From: Acidobacteriota bacterium
GTDB taxonomy: Bacteria > Acidobacteriota > Blastocatellia > Pyrinomonadales > Pyrinomonadaceae
Assembly: GCA_003222935.1 (NCBI GenBank)
Contig: QHXL01000178.1
Coordinates: 381 to 6,419, forward strand
Length of the DNA: 6,039 bases
Direction of reading: 5' to 3'
Made by a program: the position numbers and the translations under genes
Part shown: positions 4,003 to 6,039 of the stretch, piece by piece
How positions within the stretch are numbered: the first letter of the stretch is position 1
Layout of the letters: each line of letters begins with the position of its first letter
Notes under the pieces: model-generated
Told to the model about the DNA's origin: nothing
Databases searched by the model: none
The model's input: only the letters and a program-made list of their open reading frames with translations

Positions 4003-5967
4003 TTGAACGAACTATCTCTACCGATTCTTGCCCAACTGCTCGACGCCAGCGTCGATGGCATCTTCGCGTTCGATCTCGAGTCGCGGCTCATTGCCTGGAA
4101 TGAAAAGATGCAACGCGTAACAGGAGTAAGTCGCGAACGGGTAATCGGACAAAATCCCTGGCAGTTGTTTCCCTCACTAAAAGAGACCGGAGAAGAGGAA
4201 TACTTCCGTATGGCACTCGGAGGTGAACGGTCAATTTCTCGTACAAACTCCTTTGCGGTAAGTCCCGCCAGTCTTCATGAAGTTCATTACTCTCCGCTGA
4301 TGGATGATCGTGGATCGATAGTCGGTGGAATTGGAGTACTTCGCGACTTGACTGAGCGCCGTTCCGAAAAATCTACGCCGGACGACGCATATCAACGGCT
4401 GACTTATCACCTGGAAAACTCGCCACTCGCGGTAATCGAATGGGACCGCGATTTTCGCGTATCGCGCTGGTCTGAATCAGCCGAAGCCTTGTTCGGTTGG
4501 ACAGCTGAAGAGGTTCTTGGGAAGCACGTCGATGAGTGGCAGTTCGTTTTTGACGAGGATGTGCCGTCAGTAAAGTCAGTGACGATCCGACAGCGCGAAG
4601 GTGTCGAGGTTCAGGGTGTGCATCACAATCGTAATTACACGAAAGACGGTTCCGTGCTTTATTGCGAGTGGTACAACTCGGGCCTTCACGACGACGATGG
4701 AAAGCTTGTGTCCGTGCTGTCGCTCGTGCTGGACGTCACGGCGCGAAAACGTGGTGAAGAAGAGCGTGCGGCGCTCTTAGTAAGGGAGCGGGATGCCCGC
4801 AGACATGCCGAAGAGTCAGATCGACTTAAAGATGAATTCCTCGCGACACTGTCACATGAACTGCGCACTCCGCTGACTTCAATCCTTGGGTGGGCCTCGA
4901 TGATCAGCAACGGCGAAGTTGAAGGAGCCAACGCTGCGCGTGCGATTGAAACGATTGAACGAAACGCTCGCTCTCAAGCCCGACTCATTGACGACCTCCT
5001 GGACGTATCACGCATTATCACGGGAAATCTTCGGCTGGAACTTCGTCCGCTGAATATTACCCCAATTGTCGAGGCTGCCATCGACGCTCTGCGCCCTACG
5101 GCTGATGCGAAAGGAATTCAATTCCGCACGGAGTTTACCTCTGCGTTGTGCCTCGTTAGGGGCGACGCCAATCGTCTGCGTCAAGTGATCTGGAACTTAT
5201 TGTCAAACGGGATCAAGTTTACGCAACGAGGTGGCAGCGTCAGCATAGATCTAAATTGCGAATCGTCAGTGCGTCTGATCGTGAGAGATACTGGCGAAGG
5301 AATTCCGGTTGAGTTCCTCCCCTACGTATTCGATCGTTTTAGACAGGCTGAAGGCTCGATCTCGCGAAAGCAGGGAGGACTTGGTTTAGGTCTCGCCGTG
5401 GTCCGACATTTAGTCGAGCTTCATGGTGGCTCGGTAAGTGCCGTGAGTGATGGTTACGGATTGGGGTCGACCTTTACGGTCGATCTTCCAATGGCCGCGG
5501 AGCGACGCGACCCGGCCCGAGCGGAAGAACGACGACGAGAAGTTGAGCGCCGCCGAAGTTTGAGTGGTGAAAAGGTTCGGCTCGACGGTGTTCACGTTCT
5601 ATTAGTTGAAGACGACGAGGATTCAAGAAAGCTCTTGGGCATGATGTTGAAGCGACATGGCGCCGATGTCGCTTCCGCGGCCTCGGCGGCTGACGCGTTA
5701 AGGTTATTTAATGAGCGAAGGCCTGATGTGCTGGTGAGTGATATCGGCATGCCGGAAGAAGATGGCTACGAACTGATTGCGAAGATTCGTGGCCTGCGCT
5801 CCGATCAAGGCGGACTAGTGCCGGCAATTGCACTGACGGGTTACGCAACTCGAAAAGATCGGGAACATTCACTGGCTGCTGGCTATCATCGACATATGGC
5901 CAAACCCATCGAACAGAATGATCTAATCGCGGCAATTGCGAATCTGCTCGGGCGTAAAGACTTGTAG
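4003..5967 (+). CDS. soluble hybrid sensor histidine kinase: PAS-PAS-HisKA-HATPase-REC
   Basis: This is a 654-residue protein with no membrane segment, so it is a cytoplasmic sensor. Two PAS domains lie at about residues 8-118 (LLDASVDGIFAFD) and 130-248 (PLAVIEWDRDFRVSRWSESA). Each ends in a PAC-like strand followed by DLTERR or DVTARK. A short charged coiled coil (about 249-278) leads to the dimerisation helix with the phosphorylated His285 (LSHELRTP). The ATP-binding domain has the N box NLLSNGIKF (Asn402), the G1 box DTGEGI (429-434), the F box VFDRF and the G2 box GGLGLGL (458-464). An Arg/Glu-rich linker (about 499-527) connects to a receiver domain with Asp537/538, phospho-acceptor Asp580 (VSDIGMP), Thr612 and Lys634. 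All catalytic residues are present. The signal is unknown, and no cysteine or haem motif marks the PAS pockets. No other two-component gene is in the window, so phosphate may pass to a distant regulator. TTG at 4003 is the only start codon between the in-frame TAG at 3961 and the first PAS domain. Its stop lies in a repeat. Confidence 0.93.
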   Translation: MNELSLPILAQLLDASVDGIFAFDLESRLIAWNEKMQRVTGVSRERVIGQNPWQLFPSLKETGEEEYFRMALGGERSISRTNSFAVSPASLHEVHYSPLMDDRGSIVGGIGVLRDLTERRSEKSTPDDAYQRLTYHLENSPLAVIEWDRDFRVSRWSESAEALFGWTAEEVLGKHVDEWQFVFDEDVPSVKSVTIRQREGVEVQGVHHNRNYTKDGSVLYCEWYNSGLHDDDGKLVSVLSLVLDVTARKRGEEERAALLVRERDARRHAEESDRLKDEFLATLSHELRTPLTSILGWASMISNGEVEGANAARAIETIERNARSQARLIDDLLDVSRIITGNLRLELRPLNITPIVEAAIDALRPTADAKGIQFRTEFTSALCLVRGDANRLRQVIWNLLSNGIKFTQRGGSVSIDLNCESSVRLIVRDTGEGIPVEFLPYVFDRFRQAEGSISRKQGGLGLGLAVVRHLVELHGGSVSAVSDGYGLGSTFTVDLPMAAERRDPARAEERRREVERRRSLSGEKVRLDGVHVLLVEDDEDSRKLLGMMLKRHGADVASAASAADALRLFNERRPDVLVSDIGMPEEDGYELIAKIRGLRSDQGGLVPAIALTGYATRKDREHSLAAGYHRHMAKPIEQNDLIAAIANLLGRKDL

Positions 5968-6039
5968 GGGCGTCCCTCCGTGGGCGCCCCTGTTCCAATA
6001 AAGGCTATGACCTCTAAATTGAGGAGGGGCGCCCACGGA
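5965..6039. repeat. GC-rich inverted-repeat element, right end outside window
   Basis: TCCGTGGGCGCCCCT at 5977-5991 is repeated perfectly in inverted orientation at 6025-6039, and the match is cut off by the window end. The left unit is itself a hairpin: AGGGGCG at 5966-5972 pairs with CGCCCCT at 5985-5991. The 33-base spacer contains a small palindrome, CCTC-taaatt-GAGG (6011-6024). If the right copy is complete, the whole element would be about 90 bp. There is no T-run, so it is not a textbook terminator, although the stem could still slow polymerase or protect the 3' end of the kinase mRNA. The kinase stop TAG (5965-5967) coincides with the first bases of the unit. Confidence 0.7.

Noticed and set aside
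6008..6039. Start of a new plus-strand gene at the ATG 6008
   Set aside because: The 32 bases lie within the inverted-repeat element and read through its arm. No ribosome-binding site or recognisable sequence is present.

Overview
This 6 kb window looks like an ordinary stretch of chromosome from an environmental Gram-negative bacterium. GC appears to be about 50%, judged by eye. The small monohaem cytochrome, the PAS/PAS/kinase/receiver protein and the hairpin-rich intergenic repeats recall Acidobacteriota (Blastocatellia-like). That placement is an inference from memory, not a database result.

Left part (1-1443): the end of a cell-surface polysaccharide locus. The C-terminus of a class I SAM-dependent methyltransferase overlaps by one base (TAATG) a complete ABC-2 type permease of the Wzm/TagG polysaccharide-export group. 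Directly after the permease lies a non-autonomous MITE-like element (1044-1310). It has near-identical terminal inverted repeats, a TTTA target duplication and several internal hairpin modules. It sits six codons into a frame whose ATG overlaps the permease stop (TGATG). The frame may be the decayed start of a following gene; a Wzt ATPase is one guess.

Middle part (1444-3915): a small exported monohaem c-type cytochrome on the plus strand converges with a two-gene minus-strand unit. That unit is a membrane-anchored DUF218 (SanA/YdcF/ElyC-like) protein followed, 5 nt after its stop or with a 4-nt overlap, by an exported HExxH gluzincin-type metallopeptidase. A small exported protein with an N-terminal WIEGTW motif is transcribed divergently from the DUF218 gene. 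All four products are probably envelope or periplasmic proteins.

Right part (4003-6039): a soluble hybrid sensor kinase (PAS-PAS-HisKA-HATPase-REC) that very probably starts at TTG. Its stop codon lies in the first bases of a GC-rich inverted-repeat element that runs off the window.

No CRISPR array, tRNA, rRNA or defence locus is visible, and I see no convincing new multi-gene system. The points most worth following up are the 267-bp element with its intact target duplication, the possible gene it interrupted, the repeat that supplies the kinase stop codon, and the general lack of well-spaced Shine-Dalgarno sequences.
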